A stretch of DNA of 64,000 nt from contig NW_027096033.1 of NCBI RefSeq assembly GCF_040115645.1, forward strand, positions 124,001-188,000, read 5' to 3'. The notes under the pieces were generated by a model that searched no databases, was not told where the DNA came from, and saw only the letters and a list, made by a program, of their open reading frames with translations. How positions within the stretch are numbered: position 1 is the stretch's first letter; every line of letters begins with the position of its first letter. The position numbers were made by a program, and so were the translations under genes. The DNA is from Euwallacea fornicatus (lineage: Eukaryota; Arthropoda; Insecta; Coleoptera; Curculionidae). Shown piece after piece: positions 36,401 through 50,000 of this stretch.

Positions 36401-39400
36401 TAAAATGACGCAACACATCATCATTGCACCTTGTTGAACTTCCAAGAAAAATAGTACATTATGTGCTCAAACACACAAATTTTGTGACTTTTCAAACTTT
36501 GAAGCTCGATAGCTTCGGCAAATGAAGACCAAATTTGTTAAACAAAGTGTCAAATTAATCATCTCGACGAGATCTTTAAAATGACACAACACACCATGAT
36601 TACATCTTGTTGAACTTCCAAGAAAAATAGTACTTTAGGTGCTCAAACACACAAATTTTGTGACTTTTCAAACTTTGAAGCTCGATAGCTTCGGCAAATG
36701 AAGACCAAATTCGTTAAACAAAGTGTCAAATTAATCAGCTCGACGAGATTTTGAATATGTCACAACACATCATGATTGCATCTTGTTGAATTTCCAAGAA
36801 AAATAGTACTTTATGTGCTCAAACACACAACTTTTGTGACTTTTCCAATTTTGAAGCTCGATAACTTTGGCAAATGTGGACCAAATTTGTTAACCAAAGT
36901 GTCAAATTAATCAGCTCGACGAGATCTTTAAAATGACGCAACAATTCATGATTGCATCTTGTTGAATTTCCAAGAAAAATAGTACTTTATGTGCTCAAAT
37001 ACACAACTTTTGTGACTTTTCCAATTTTGAAGCTCGATAACTTTGGCAAATGTGGACCAAATTTGTTAACCAAAGTGTCAAATTAATCAGCTCGACGAGA
37101 TCTTTAAAATGACACAACAATTCATGATTGCATCTTGTTGAATTTCCAAGAAAAATAGTACTTTATGTGCTCAAACACAAAACTTTTGTGACTTTTCCAA
37201 TTTTGAAGCTCGATAACTTTGGCAAATGTGGACCAAATTTGTTAAACAAAGTGTCAAATTAATCAGCTCGACGAGATCTTTAAAATGACGCAACACATCA
37301 TCATTGCACCTTGTTGAACTTCCAAGAAAAATAGTACATTATGTGCTCAAACACACAAATTTTGTGACTTTTCAAACTTTGAAGCTCGATAGCTTCGGCA
37401 AATGAAGACCAAATTTGTTAAACAAAGTGTCAAATTAATCATCTCGACGAGATCTTTAAAATGACACAACACACCATGATTACATCTTGTTGAACTTCCA
37501 AGAAAAATAGTACTTTATGTGCTCAAACACACAACTTTTGTGACTTTTCAAACTTTGAAGCTCGATAGCTTCGGCAAATGAAGACCAAATTCGTTAAACA
37601 AAGTGTCAAATTAATCAGCTCGACGAGATCTTTAAAATGACGCAACACATCATGATTGCATCTTGTTGAATTTCCAAGAAAAATAGTACTTTATGTGCTC
37701 AAACACACAACTTTTGTGACTTTTCCAATTTTGAAGCTCGATAACTTTGGCAAATGTGGACCAAATTTGTTTAACAAAGTGTCAAATTAATCAGCTCGAC
37801 GAGATCTTTAAAATGACGCAACACATCATCATTGCACCTTGTTGAACTTCCAAGAAAAATAGTACATTATGTGCTCAAACACACAAATTTTGTGACTTTC
37901 CAAACTTTGAAGCTCGATAGCTTCGGCAAATGAAGACCAAATTTGTTAACCAAAGTGTCAAAATAATCATCTCGACGAGATCTTTAAAATGACACAACAC
38001 ACCATGATTACATCTTGTTGAACTTCCAAGAAAAATAGTACTTTAGGTGCTCAAACACACAACTTTTGTGACTTTTCAAACTTTGAAGCTCGATAGCTTC
38101 GGCAAATGAAGACCAAATTTGTTAAACAAAGTGTCAAATTAATCATCTCGACGAGATCTTTAAAATGACACAACACACCATGATTACATCTTGTTGAACT
38201 TCCAAGAAAAATAGTACTTTAGGTGCTCAAACACACAACTTTTGTGACTTTTCAAACTTTGAAGCTCGATAGCTTCGGCAAATGTGGACCAAATTTGTTA
38301 AACAAAGTGTCAAATTAATCAGCTCGACGAGATCTTTAAAATGACGCAACACATCATCATTGCACCTTGTTGAACTTCCAAGAAAAATAGTACATTATGT
38401 GCTCAAACACACAACTTTTGTGACTTTTCCAATTTTGAAGCTCGATAACTTTGGCAAATGTGGACCAAATTTGTTAACCAAAGTGTCAAATTAATCAGCT
38501 CGACGAGATCTTTAAAATGACAACAATTCATGATTGCATCTTGTTGAATTTCCAAGAAAAATAGTACTTTATGTGCTCAAACACACAACTTTTGTGACTT
38601 TTCCAATTTTGAAGCTCGATAACTTTGGCAAATGTGGACCAAATTTGTTAACCAAAGTGTCAAATTAATCAGCTCGACGAGATCTTTAAAATGACACAAC
38701 AATTCATGATTGCATCTTGTTGAATTTCCAAGAAAAATAGTACTTTATGTGCTCAAACACACAACTTTTGTGACTTTTCCAATTTTGAAGCTCGATAACT
38801 TTGGCAAATGTGGACCAAATTTGTTAAACAAAGTGTCAAATTAATCAGCTCGACGAGATCTTTAAAATGACGCAACACATCATCATTGCACCTTGTTGAA
38901 CTTCCAAGAAAAATAGTACATTATGTGCTCAAACACACAAATTTTGTGACTTTTCAAACTTTGAAGCTCGATAGCTTCGGCAAATGAAGACCAAATTTGT
39001 TAAACAAAGTGTCAAATTAATCATCTCGACGAGATCTTTAAAATGACACAACACACCATGATTACATCTTGTTGAACTTCCAAGAAAAATAGTACTTTAT
39101 GTGCTCAAACACACAACTTTTGTGACTTTTCAAACTTTGAAGCTCGATAGCTTCGGCAAATGAAGACCAAATTCGTTAAACAAAGTGTCAAATTAATCAG
39201 CTCGACGAGATCTTTAAAATGACGCAACACATCATGATTGCATCTTGTTGAATTTCCAAGAAAAATAGTACTTTATGTGCTCAAACACACAACTTTTGTG
39301 ACTTTTCCAATTTTGAAGCTCGATAACTTTGGCAAATGTGGACCAAATTTGTTTAACAAAGTGTCAAATTAATCAGCTCGACGAGATCTTTAAAATGACG

Positions 39401-41050
39401 CAACACATCATCATTGCACCTTGTTGAACTTCCAAGAAAAATAGTACATTATGTGCTCAAACACACAAATTTTGTGACTTTCCAAACTTTGAAGCTCGAT
39501 AGCTTCGGCAAATGAAGACCAAATTTGTTAACCAAAGTGTCAAAATAATCATCTCGACGAGATCTTTAAAATGACACAACACACCATGATTACATCTTGT
39601 TGAACTTCCAAGAAAAATAGTACTTTAGGTGCTCAAACACACAACTTTTGTGACTTTTCAAACTTTGAAGCTCGATAGCTTCGGCAAATGTGGACCAAAT
39701 TTGTTAAACAAAGTGTCAAATTAATCAGCTCGACGAGATCTTTAAAATGACGCAACACATCATCATTGCACCTTGTTGAACTTCCAAGAAAAATAGTACA
39801 TTATGTGCTCAAACACACAACTTTTGTGACTTTTCCAATTTTGAAGCTCGATAACTTTGGCAAATGTGGACCAAATTTGTTAACCAAAGTGTCAAATTAA
39901 TCAGCTCGACGAGATCTTTAAAATGACAACAATTCATGATTGCATCTTGTTGAATTTCCAAGAAAAATAGTACTTTATGTGCTCAAACACACAACTTTTG
40001 TGACTTTTCCAATTTTGAAGCTCGATAACTTTGGCAAATGTGGACCAAATTTGTTAACCAAAGTGTCAAATTAATCAGCTCGACGAGATCTTTAAAATGA
40101 CACAACAATTCATGATTGCATCTTGTTGAATTTCCAAGAAAAATAGTACTTTATGTGCTCAAACACACAACTTTTGTGACTTTTCCAATTTTGAAGCTCG
40201 ATAACTTTGGCAAATGTGGACCAAATTTGTTAAACAAAGTGTCAAATTAATCAGCTCGACGAGATCTTTAAAATGACGCAACACATCATCATTGCACCTT
40301 GTTGAACTTCCAAGAAAAATAGTACATTATGTGCTCAAACACACAAATTTTGTGACTTTTCAAACTTTGAAGCTCGATAGCTTCGGCAAATGAAGACCAA
40401 ATTTGTTAAACAAAGTGTCAAATTAATCATCTCGACGAGATCTTTAAAATGACACAACACACCATGATTACATCTTGTTGAACTTCCAAGAAAAATAGTA
40501 CTTTAGGTGCTCAAACACACAACTTTTGTGACTTTTCAAACTTTGAAGCTCGATAGCTTCGGCAAATGTGGACCAAATTTGTTAAACAAAGTGTCAAATT
40601 AATCAGCTCGACGAGATCTTTAAAATGACGCAACACATCATCATTGCACCTTGTTGAACTTCCAAGAAAAATAGTACATTATGTGCTCAAACACACAAAT
40701 TTTGTGACTTTTCAAACTTTGAAGCTCGATAGCTTCGGCAAATGAAGACCAAATTCGTTAAACAAAGTGTCAAATTAATCAGCTCGACGAGATTTTGAAT
40801 ATGTCACAACACATCATGATTGCATCTTGTTGAATTTCCAAGAAAAATAGTACTTTATGTGCTCAAACACACAACTTTTGTGACTTTTCCAATTTTGAAG
40901 CTCGATAACTTTGGCAAATGTGGACCAAATTTGTTAACCAAAGTGTCAAATTAATCAGCTCGACGAGATCTTTAAAATGACACAACAATTCATGATTGCA
41001 TCTTGTTGAATTTCCAAGAAAAATAGTACTTTATGTGCTCAAACACACAA
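36401..41050. repeat. 9-unit and 8-unit repeats around a B-C-D module
   Basis: A B-left/D-right chimera (gacgcaac then acatcatgattgc) occurs at about 37,641 and 39,223, 1,582 bp (9 units) apart. gtgtcaaaataatc occurs at 37,955 and 39,537, also 1,582 bp apart. Copy 1 then has one more C unit (about 38.1-38.28 kb), so the following gacaacaattc units at 38,521 and 39,927 are only 1,406 bp (8 units) apart. cacaaaactt at about 37.18 kb is a single-copy variant. Confidence 0.8.
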
Positions 41051-42965
41051 CTTTTGTGACTTTTCAAACTTTGAAGCTCGATAGCTTCGGCAAATGAAGA
41101 CCAAATTCGTTAAACAAAGTGTCAAATTAATCAGCTCGACGAGATTTTGAATATGTCACAACACATCATGATTGCATCTTGTTGAATTTCCAAGAAAAAT
41201 AGTACTTTATGTGCTCAAACACACAACTTTTGTGACTTTTCCAATTTTGAAGCTCGATAACTTTGGCAAATGTGGACCAAATTTGTTAACCAAAGTGTCA
41301 AATTAATCAGCTCGACGAGATCTTTAAAATGACACAACAATTCATGATTGCATCTTGTTGAATTTCCAAGAAAAATAGTACTTTATGTGCTCAAATACAC
41401 AACTTTTGTGACTTTTCCAATTTTGAAGCTCGATAACTTTGGCAAATGTGGACCAAATTTGTTAACCAAAGTGTCAAATTAATCAGCTCGACGAGATCTT
41501 TAAAATGACAACAATTCATGATTGCATCTTGTTGAATTTCCAAGAAAAATAGTACTTTATGTGCTCAAACACACAACTTTTGTGACTTTTCCAATTTTGA
41601 AGCTCGATAACTTTGGCAAATTTGGACCAAATTTGTTAACCAAAGTGTCAAATTAATCAGCTCGACGAGATCTTTAAAATGACACAACAATTCATGATTG
41701 CATCTTGTTGAATTTCCAAGAAAAATAGTACTTTATGTGCTCAAACACACAACTTTTGTGACTTTTCCAATTTTGAAGCTCGATAACTTTGGCAAATGTG
41801 GACCAAATTTGTTTAACAAAGTGTCAAATTAATCAGCTCGACGAGATCTTTAAAATGACGCAACACATCATCATTGCACCTTGTTGAACTTCCAAGAAAA
41901 ATAGTACATTATGTGCTCAAACACACAAATTTTGTGACTTTCCAAACTTTGAAGCTCGATAGCTTCGGCAAATGAAGACCAAATTTGTTAACCAAAGTGT
42001 CAAAATAATCATCTCGACGAGATCTTTAAAATGACCCAACACACCATGATTACATCTTGTTGAACTTCCAAGAAAAATAGTACTTTATGTGCTCAAACAC
42101 ACAACTTTTGTGACTTTTCAAACTTTGAAGCTCGATAGCTTCGGCAAATGAAGACCAAATTTTTTAAACAAAGTGTCAAATTAATCAGCTCGACGAGATT
42201 TTGAATATGTCACAACACATCATGATTGCATCTTGTTGAATTTCCAAGAAAAATAGTACTTTATGTGCTCAAACACACAACTTTTGTGACTTTTCCAATT
42301 TTGAAGCTCGATAACTTTGGCAAATGTGGACCAAATTTGTTAAACAAAGTGTCAAATTAATCAGCTCGACGAGATCTTTAAAATGACGCAACACATCATC
42401 ATTGCACCTTGTTGAACTTCCAAGAAAAATAGTACATTATGTGCTCAAACACACAAATTTTGTGACTTTTCAAACTTTCAAGCTCGATAGCTTCGGCAAA
42501 TGAAGACCAAATTTGTTAAACAAAGTGTCAAATTAATCATCTCGACGAGATCTTTAAAATGACACAACACACCATGATTACATCTTGTTGAACTTCCAAG
42601 AAAAATAGTACTTTAGGTGCTCAAACACACAACTTTTGTGACTTTTCAAACTTTGAAGCTCGATAGCTTCGGCAAATGAAGACCAAATTTGTTAAACAAA
42701 GTGTCAAATTAATCAGCTCGACGAGATTTTTAAAATGACACAACACACCATGATTACATCTTGTTGAACTTCCAAGAAAAATAGTACTTTAGGTGCTCAA
42801 ACACACAACTTTTGTGACTTTTCAAACTTTGAAGCTAGATAGCTTCGGCAAATGAAGACCAAATTTGTTAAACAAAGTGTCAAATTAATCATCTCGACGA
42901 GATCTTTAAAATGACACAACACACCATGATTACATCTTGTTGAACTTCCAAGAAAAATAGTACTT

Positions 42966-45701
42966 TAGGTGCTCAAACACACAACTTTTGTGACTTTTCA
43001 AACTTTGAAGCTCGATAGCTTCGGCAAATGTGGACCAAATTTGTTAAACAAAGTGTCAAATTAATCAGCTCGACGAGATCTTTAAAATGACGCAACACAT
43101 CATCATTGCACCTTGTTGAACTTCCAAGAAAACTAGTACTTTATGTGCTCAAACACACAACTTTTGTGACTTTTCCAATTTTGAAGCTCGATAACTTTGG
43201 CAAATGTGGACCAAATTTGTTTAACAAAGTGTCAAATTAATCAGCTCGACGAGATCTTTAAAATGACGCAACACATCATCATTGCACCTTGTTGAACTTC
43301 CAAGAAAAATAGTACATTATGTGCTCAAACACACAAATTTTGTGACTTTTCAAACTTTGAAGCTCGATAGCTTCGGCAAATGAAGACCAAATTTGTTAAA
43401 CAAAGTGTCAAATTAATCATCTCGACGAGATCTTTAAAATGACACAACACACCATGATTACATCTTGTTGAACTTCCAAGAAAAATAGTACTTTATGTGC
43501 TCAAACACACAACTTTTGTGACTTTTCCAATTTTGAAGCTCGATAACTTTGGCAAATGTGGACCAAATTTGTTAAACAAAGTGTCAAATTAATCAGCTCG
43601 ACGAGATCTTTAAAATGACACAACAATTCATGATTGCATCTTGTTGAATTTCCAAGAAAAATAGTACTTTATGTGCTCAAATACACAACTTTTGTGACTT
43701 TTCCAATTTTGAAGCTCGATAACTTTGGCAAATGTGGACCAAATTTGTTAACCAAAGTGTCAAATTAATCAGCTCGACGAGATCTTTAAAATGACAACAA
43801 TTCATGATTGCATCTTGTTGAATTTCCAAGAAAAATAGTACTTTATGTGCTCAAACACACAACTTTTGTGACTTTTCCAATTTTGAAGCTCGATAACTTT
43901 GGCAAATTTGGACCAAATTTGTTAACCAAAGTGTCAAATTAATCAGCTCGACGAGATCTTTAAAATGACACAACAATTCATGATTGCATCTTGTTGAATT
44001 TCCAAGAAAAATAGTACTTTATGTGCTCAAACACACAACTTTTGTGACTTTTCCAATTTTGAAGCTCGATAACTTTGGCAAATGTGGACCAAATTTGTTA
44101 AACAAAGTGTCAAATTAATCAGCTCGACGAGATCTTTAAAATGACGCAACACATCATCATTGCACCTTGTTGAACTTCCAAGAAAAATAGTACATTATGT
44201 GCTCAAACACACAAATTTTGTGACTTTTCAAACTTTGAAGCTCGATAGCTTCGGCAAATGAAGACCAAATTTGTTAAACAAAGTGTCAAATTAATCATCT
44301 CGACGAGATCTTTAAAATGACACAACACACCATGATTACATCTTGTTGAACTTCCAAGAAAAATAGTACTTTATGTGCTCAAACACACAACTTTTGTGAC
44401 TTTTCAAACTTTGAAGCTCGATAGCTTCGGCAAATGAAGACCAAATTCGTTAAACAAAGTGTCAAATTAATCAGCTCGACGAGATTTTGAATATGTCACA
44501 ACACATCATGATTGCATCTTGTTGAATTTCCAAGAAAAATAGTACTTTATGTGCTCAAACACACAACTTTTGTGACTTTTCCAATTTTGAAGCTCGATAA
44601 CTTTGGCAAATGTGGACCAAATTTGTTTAACAAAGTGTCAAATTAATCAGCTCGACGAGATCTTTAAAATGACGCAACACATCATCATTGCACCTTGTTG
44701 AACTTCCAAGAAAAATAGTACATTATGTGCTCAAACACACAAATTTTGTGACTTTCCAAACTTTGAAGCTCGATAGCTTCGGCAAATGAAGACCAAATTT
44801 GTTAACCAAAGTGTCAAAATAATCATCTCGACGAGATCTTTAAAATGACCCAACACACCATGATTACATCTTGTTGAACTTCCAAGAAAAATAGTACTTT
44901 ATGTGCTCAAACACACAACTTTTGTGACTTTTCAAACTTTGAAGCTCGATAGCTTCGGCAAATGAAGACCAAATTTTTTAAACAAAGTGTCAAATTAATC
45001 AGCTCGACGAGATTTTGAATATGTCACAACACATCATGATTGCATCTTGTTGAATTTCCAAGAAAAATAGTACTTTATGTGCTCAAACACACAACTTTTG
45101 TGACTTTTCCAATTTTGAAGCTCGATAACTTTGGCAAATGTGGACCAAATTTGTTAAACAAAGTGTCAAATTAATCAGCTCGACGAGATCTTTAAAATGA
45201 CGCAACACATCATCATTGCACCTTGTTGAACTTCCAAGAAAAATAGTACATTATGTGCTCAAACACACAAATTTTGTGACTTTTCAAACTTTCAAGCTCG
45301 ATAGCTTCGGCAAATGAAGACCAAATTTGTTAAACAAAGTGTCAAATTAATCATCTCGACGAGATCTTTAAAATGACACAACACACCATGATTACATCTT
45401 GTTGAACTTCCAAGAAAAATAGTACTTTAGGTGCTCAAACACACAACTTTTGTGACTTTTCAAACTTTGAAGCTCGATAGCTTCGGCAAATGAAGACCAA
45501 ATTTGTTAAACAAAGTGTCAAATTAATCAGCTCGACGAGATTTTTAAAATGACACAACACACCATGATTACATCTTGTTGAACTTCCAAGAAAAATAGTA
45601 CTTTAGGTGCTCAAACACACAACTTTTGTGACTTTTCAAACTTTGAAGCTCGATAGCTTCGGCAAATGAAGACCAAATTTGTTAAACAAAGTGTCAAATT
45701 A
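42966..45701. repeat. Long-range copy of 3,960-6,695 (offset 39,006 bp)
   Basis: aaaactag (4125/43,131), atacac (4675/43,681), gtgtcaaaataatc (5805/44,811), ttttttaaac (5968/44,974), aactttcaag (6281/45,287) and cgagattttt (6531/45,537) all keep exactly 39,006 bp, so the 2.7-kb blocks have no net indel between markers. The match ends where 6,705 continues into a D unit and 45,710 into a C unit. Confidence 0.88.
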
Positions 45702-46399
45702 ATCATCTCGACGAGATCTTTAAAATGACACAACACACCATGATTACATCTTGTTGAACTTCCAAGAAAAATAGTACTTTAGGTGCTCAAACACACAACT
45801 TTTGTGACTTTTCAAACTTTGAAGCTCGATAGCTTCGGCAAATGTGGACCAAATTTGTTAAACAAAGTGTCAAATTAATCAGCTCGACGAGATCTTTAAA
45901 ATGACGCAACACATCATCATTGCACCTTGTTGAACTTCCAAGAAAACTAGTACTTTATGTGCTCAAACACACAACTTTTGTGACTTTTCCAATTTTGAAG
46001 CTCGATAACTTTGGCAAATGTGGACCAAATTTGTTTAACAAAGTGTCAAATTAATCAGCTCGACGAGATCTTTAAAATGACGCAACACATCATCATTGCA
46101 CCTTGTTGAACTTCCAAGAAAAATAGTACATTATGTGCTCAAACACACAAATTTTGTGACTTTTCAAACTTTGAAGCTCGATAGCTTCGGCAAATGAAGA
46201 CCAAATTTGTTAAACAAAGTGTCAAATTAATCATCTCGACGAGATCTTTAAAATGACACAACACACCATGATTACATCTTGTTGAACTTCCAAGAAAAAT
46301 AGTACTTTATGTGCTCAAACACACAACTTTTGTGACTTTTCCAATTTTGAAGCTCGATAACTTTGGCAAATGTGGACCAAATTTGTTAAACAAAGTGTC

Positions 46400-47250
46400 A
46401 AATTAATCAGCTCGACGAGATCTTTAAAATGACACAACAATTCATGATTGCATCTTGTTGAATTTCCAAGAAAAATAGTACTTTATGTGCTCAAACACAC
46501 AACTTTTGTGACTTTTCCAATTTTGAAGCTCGATAACTTTGGCAAATGTGGACCAAATTTGTTAACCAAAGTGTCAAATTAATCAGCTCGACGAGATCTT
46601 TAAAATGACGCAACACATCATCATTGCACCTTGTTGAACTTCCAAGAAAAATAGTACATTATGTGCTCAAACACACAACTTTTGTGACTTTTCAAACTTT
46701 GAAGCTCGATAGCTTCGGCAAATGAAGACCAAATTCGTTAAACAAAGTGTCAAATTAATCAGCTCGACGAGATTTTGAATATGTCACAACACACCATGAT
46801 TACATCTTGTTGAACTTCCAAGAAAAATAGTACTTTAGGTGCTCAAACACACAACTTTTGTGACTTTTCAAACTTTGAAGCTCGATAGCTTCGGCAAATG
46901 AAGACCAAATTTGTTAAACAAAGTGTCAAATTAATCAGCTCGACGAGATTTTTAAAATGACACAACACACCATGATTACATCTTGTTGAACTTCCAAGAA
47001 AAATAGTACTTTAGGTGCTCAAACACACAACTTTTGTGACTTTTCAAACTTTGAAGCTCGATAGCTTCGGCAAATGAAGACCAAATTTGTTAAACAAAGT
47101 GTCAAATTAATCATCTCGACGAGATCTTTAAAATGACACAACACACCATGATTACATCTTGTTGAACTTCCAAGAAAAATAGTACTTTAGGTGCTCAAAC
47201 ACACAACTTTTGTGACTTTTCAAACTTTGAAGCTCGATAGCTTCGGCAAA
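46400..47250. repeat. Module shared with 52.4-53.2 kb (offset about 5,980 bp)
   Basis: Order A, B' with aaattcgtt, a D-left/C chimera (gattttgaatatgtcac then accatgattac), C with gattttt, C. The same chimeric breakpoint appears at about 46,761 and 52,741. The blocks part at about 47.25/53.23 kb (aaattcgtt against aaatttgtt). Confidence 0.78.
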
Positions 47251-48500
47251 TGAAGACCAAATTCGTTAAACAAAGTGTCAAATTAATCAGCTCGACGAGA
47301 TTTTGAATATGTCACAACACATCATGATTGCATCTTGTTGAATTTCCAAGAAAAATAGTACTTTATGTGCTCAAACACACAACTTTTGTGACTTTTCCAA
47401 TTTTGAAGCTCGATAACTTTGGCAAATGTGGACCAAATTTGTTTAACAAAGTGTCAAATTAATCAGCTCGACGAGATCTTTAAAATGACGCAACACATCA
47501 TCATTGCACCTTGTTGAACTTCCAAGAAAAATAGTACATTATGTGCTCAAACACACAAATTTTGTGACTTTCCAAACTTTGAAGCTCGATAGCTTCGGCA
47601 AATGAAGACCAAATTTGTTAACCAAAGTGTCAAAATAATCATCTCGACGAGATCTTTAAAATGACCCAACACACCATGATTACATCTTGTTGAACTTCCA
47701 AGAAAAATAGTACTTTATGTGCTCAAACACACAACTTTTGTGACTTTTCAAACTTTGAAGCTCGATAGCTTCGGCAAATGAAGACCAAATTTTTTAAACA
47801 AAGTGTCAAATTAATCAGCTCGACGAGATTTTGAATATGTCACAACACATCATGATTGCATCTTGTTGAATTTCCAAGAAAAATAGTACTTTATGTGCTC
47901 AAACACACAACTTTTGTGACTTTTCCAATTTTGAAGCTCGATAACTTTGGCAAATGTGGACCAAATTTGTTAAACAAAGTGTCAAATTAATCAGCTCGAC
48001 GAGATCTTTAAAATGACGCAACACATCATCATTGCACCTTGTTGAACTTCCAAGAAAAATAGTACATTATGTGCTCAAACACACAAATTTTGTGACTTTT
48101 CAAACTTTCAAGCTCGATAGCTTCGGCAAATGAAGACCAAATTTGTTAAACAAAGTGTCAAATTAATCATCTCGACGAGATCTTTAAAATGACACAACAC
48201 ACCATGATTACATCTTGTTGAACTTCCAAGAAAAATAGTACTTTAGGTGCTCAAACACACAACTTTTGTGACTTTTCAAACTTTGAAGCTCGATAGCTTC
48301 GGCAAATGAAGACCAAATTTGTTAAACAAAGTGTCAAATTAATCAGCTCGACGAGATTTTTAAAATGACACAACACACCATGATTACATCTTGTTGAACT
48401 TCCAAGAAAAATAGTACTTTAGGTGCTCAAACACACAACTTTTGTGACTTTTCAAACTTTGAAGCTCGATAGCTTCGGCAAATGAAGACCAAATTCGTTA

Positions 48501-50000
48501 AACAAAGTGTCAAATTAATCAGCTCGACGAGATTTTGAATATGTCACAACACATCATGATTGCATCTTGTTGAATTTAAAAGAAAAATAGTACTTTATGT
48601 GCTCAAACACACAACTTTTGTGACTTTTCCAATTTTGAAGCTCGATAACTTTGGCAAATGTGGACCAAATTTGTTAACCAAAGTGTCAAATTAATCAGCT
48701 CGACGAGATCTTTAAAATGACACAACAATTCATGATTGCATCTTGTTGAATTTCCAAGAAAAATAGTACTTTATGTGCTCAAACACACAACTTTTGTGAC
48801 TTTTCAAACTTTGAAGCTCGATAGCTTCGGCAAATGAAGACCAAATTCGTTAAACAAAGTGTCAAATTAATCAGCTCGACGAGATTTTGAATATGTCACA
48901 ACACATCATGATTGCATCTTGTTGAATTTCCAAGAAAAATAGTACTTTATGTGCTCAAACACACAACTTTTGTGACTTTTCCAATTTTGAAGCTCGATAA
49001 CTTTGGCAAATGTGGACCAAATTTGTTAACCAAAGTGTCAAATTAATCAGCTCGACGAGATCTTTAAAATGACACAACAATTCATGATTGCATCTTGTTG
49101 AATTTCCAAGAAAAATAGTACTTTATGTGCTCAAATACACAACTTTTGTGACTTTTCCAATTTTGAAGCTCGATAACTTTGGCAAATGTGGACCAAATTT
49201 GTTAACCAAAGTGTCAAATTAATCAGCTCGACGAGATCTTTAAAATGACAACAATTCATGATTGCATCTTGTTGAATTTCCAAGAAAAATAGTACTTTAT
49301 GTGCTCAAACACACAACTTTTGTGACTTTTCCAATTTTGAAGCTCGATAACTTTGGCAAATGTGGACCAAATTCGTTAAACAAAGTGTCAAATTAATCAG
49401 CTCGACGAGATCTTTAAAATGACGCAACACATCATCATTGCACCTTGTTGAACTTCCTAGAAAAATAGTACATTATGTGCTCAAACACACAAATTTTGTG
49501 ACTTTTCAAACTTTGAAGCTCGATAGCTTCGGCAAATGAAGACCAAATTTGTTAAACAAAGTGTCAAATTAATCATCTCGACGAGATCTTTAAAATGACA
49601 CAACACACCATGATTACATCTTGTTGAACTTCCAAGAAAAATAGTACTTTAGGTGCTCAAACACACAACTTTTGTGACTTTTCAAACTTTGAAGCTCGAT
49701 AGCTTCGGCAAATGAAGACCAAATTTGTTAAACAAAGTGTCAAATTAATCAGCTCGACGAGATTTTTAAAATGACACAACACACCATGATTACATCTTGT
49801 TGAACTTCCAAGAAAAATAGTACTTTAGGTGCTCAAACACACAACTTTTGTGACTTTTCAAACTTTGAAGCTCGATAGCTTCGGCAAATGAAGACCAAAT
49901 TCGTTAAACAAAGTGTCAAATTAATCAGCTCGACGAGATTTTGAATATGTCACAACACATCATGATTGCATCTTGTTGAATTTAAAAGAAAAATAGTACT
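48501..50000. repeat. 8-unit repeat marked by tgaatttaaaag
   Basis: A D unit with tgaatttaaaag instead of tgaatttccaag occurs at 48,571 and 49,977, 1,406 bp (8 units) apart, and nowhere else in the window. Each is preceded by a C unit with gattttt and aaattcgtt. Between them lie A with caaatacac, A with gacaacaattc, B with cttcctag (49,456), C and C. Confidence 0.78.

Larger units (their letters stand above)
41800..48500. repeat. Three copies in a 16-unit, about 2,815-bp register
   Basis: The gtgtcaaaataatc/gacccaac unit starts at 41,997, 44,811 and 47,627, and the following ttttttaaac lies at 42,160, 44,974 and 47,790 (spacings 2,814 and 2,816 bp). Copies 1 and 2 share D, B with actttcaag, C, C, C and the aaaactag unit (43,131 and 45,945). 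From about 46.4 to 47.25 kb copy 2 carries a different set of units (B', a D/C chimera, C, C) although its total length is the same. A point variant gaagctagat occurs only at about 42,833. Confidence 0.83.
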
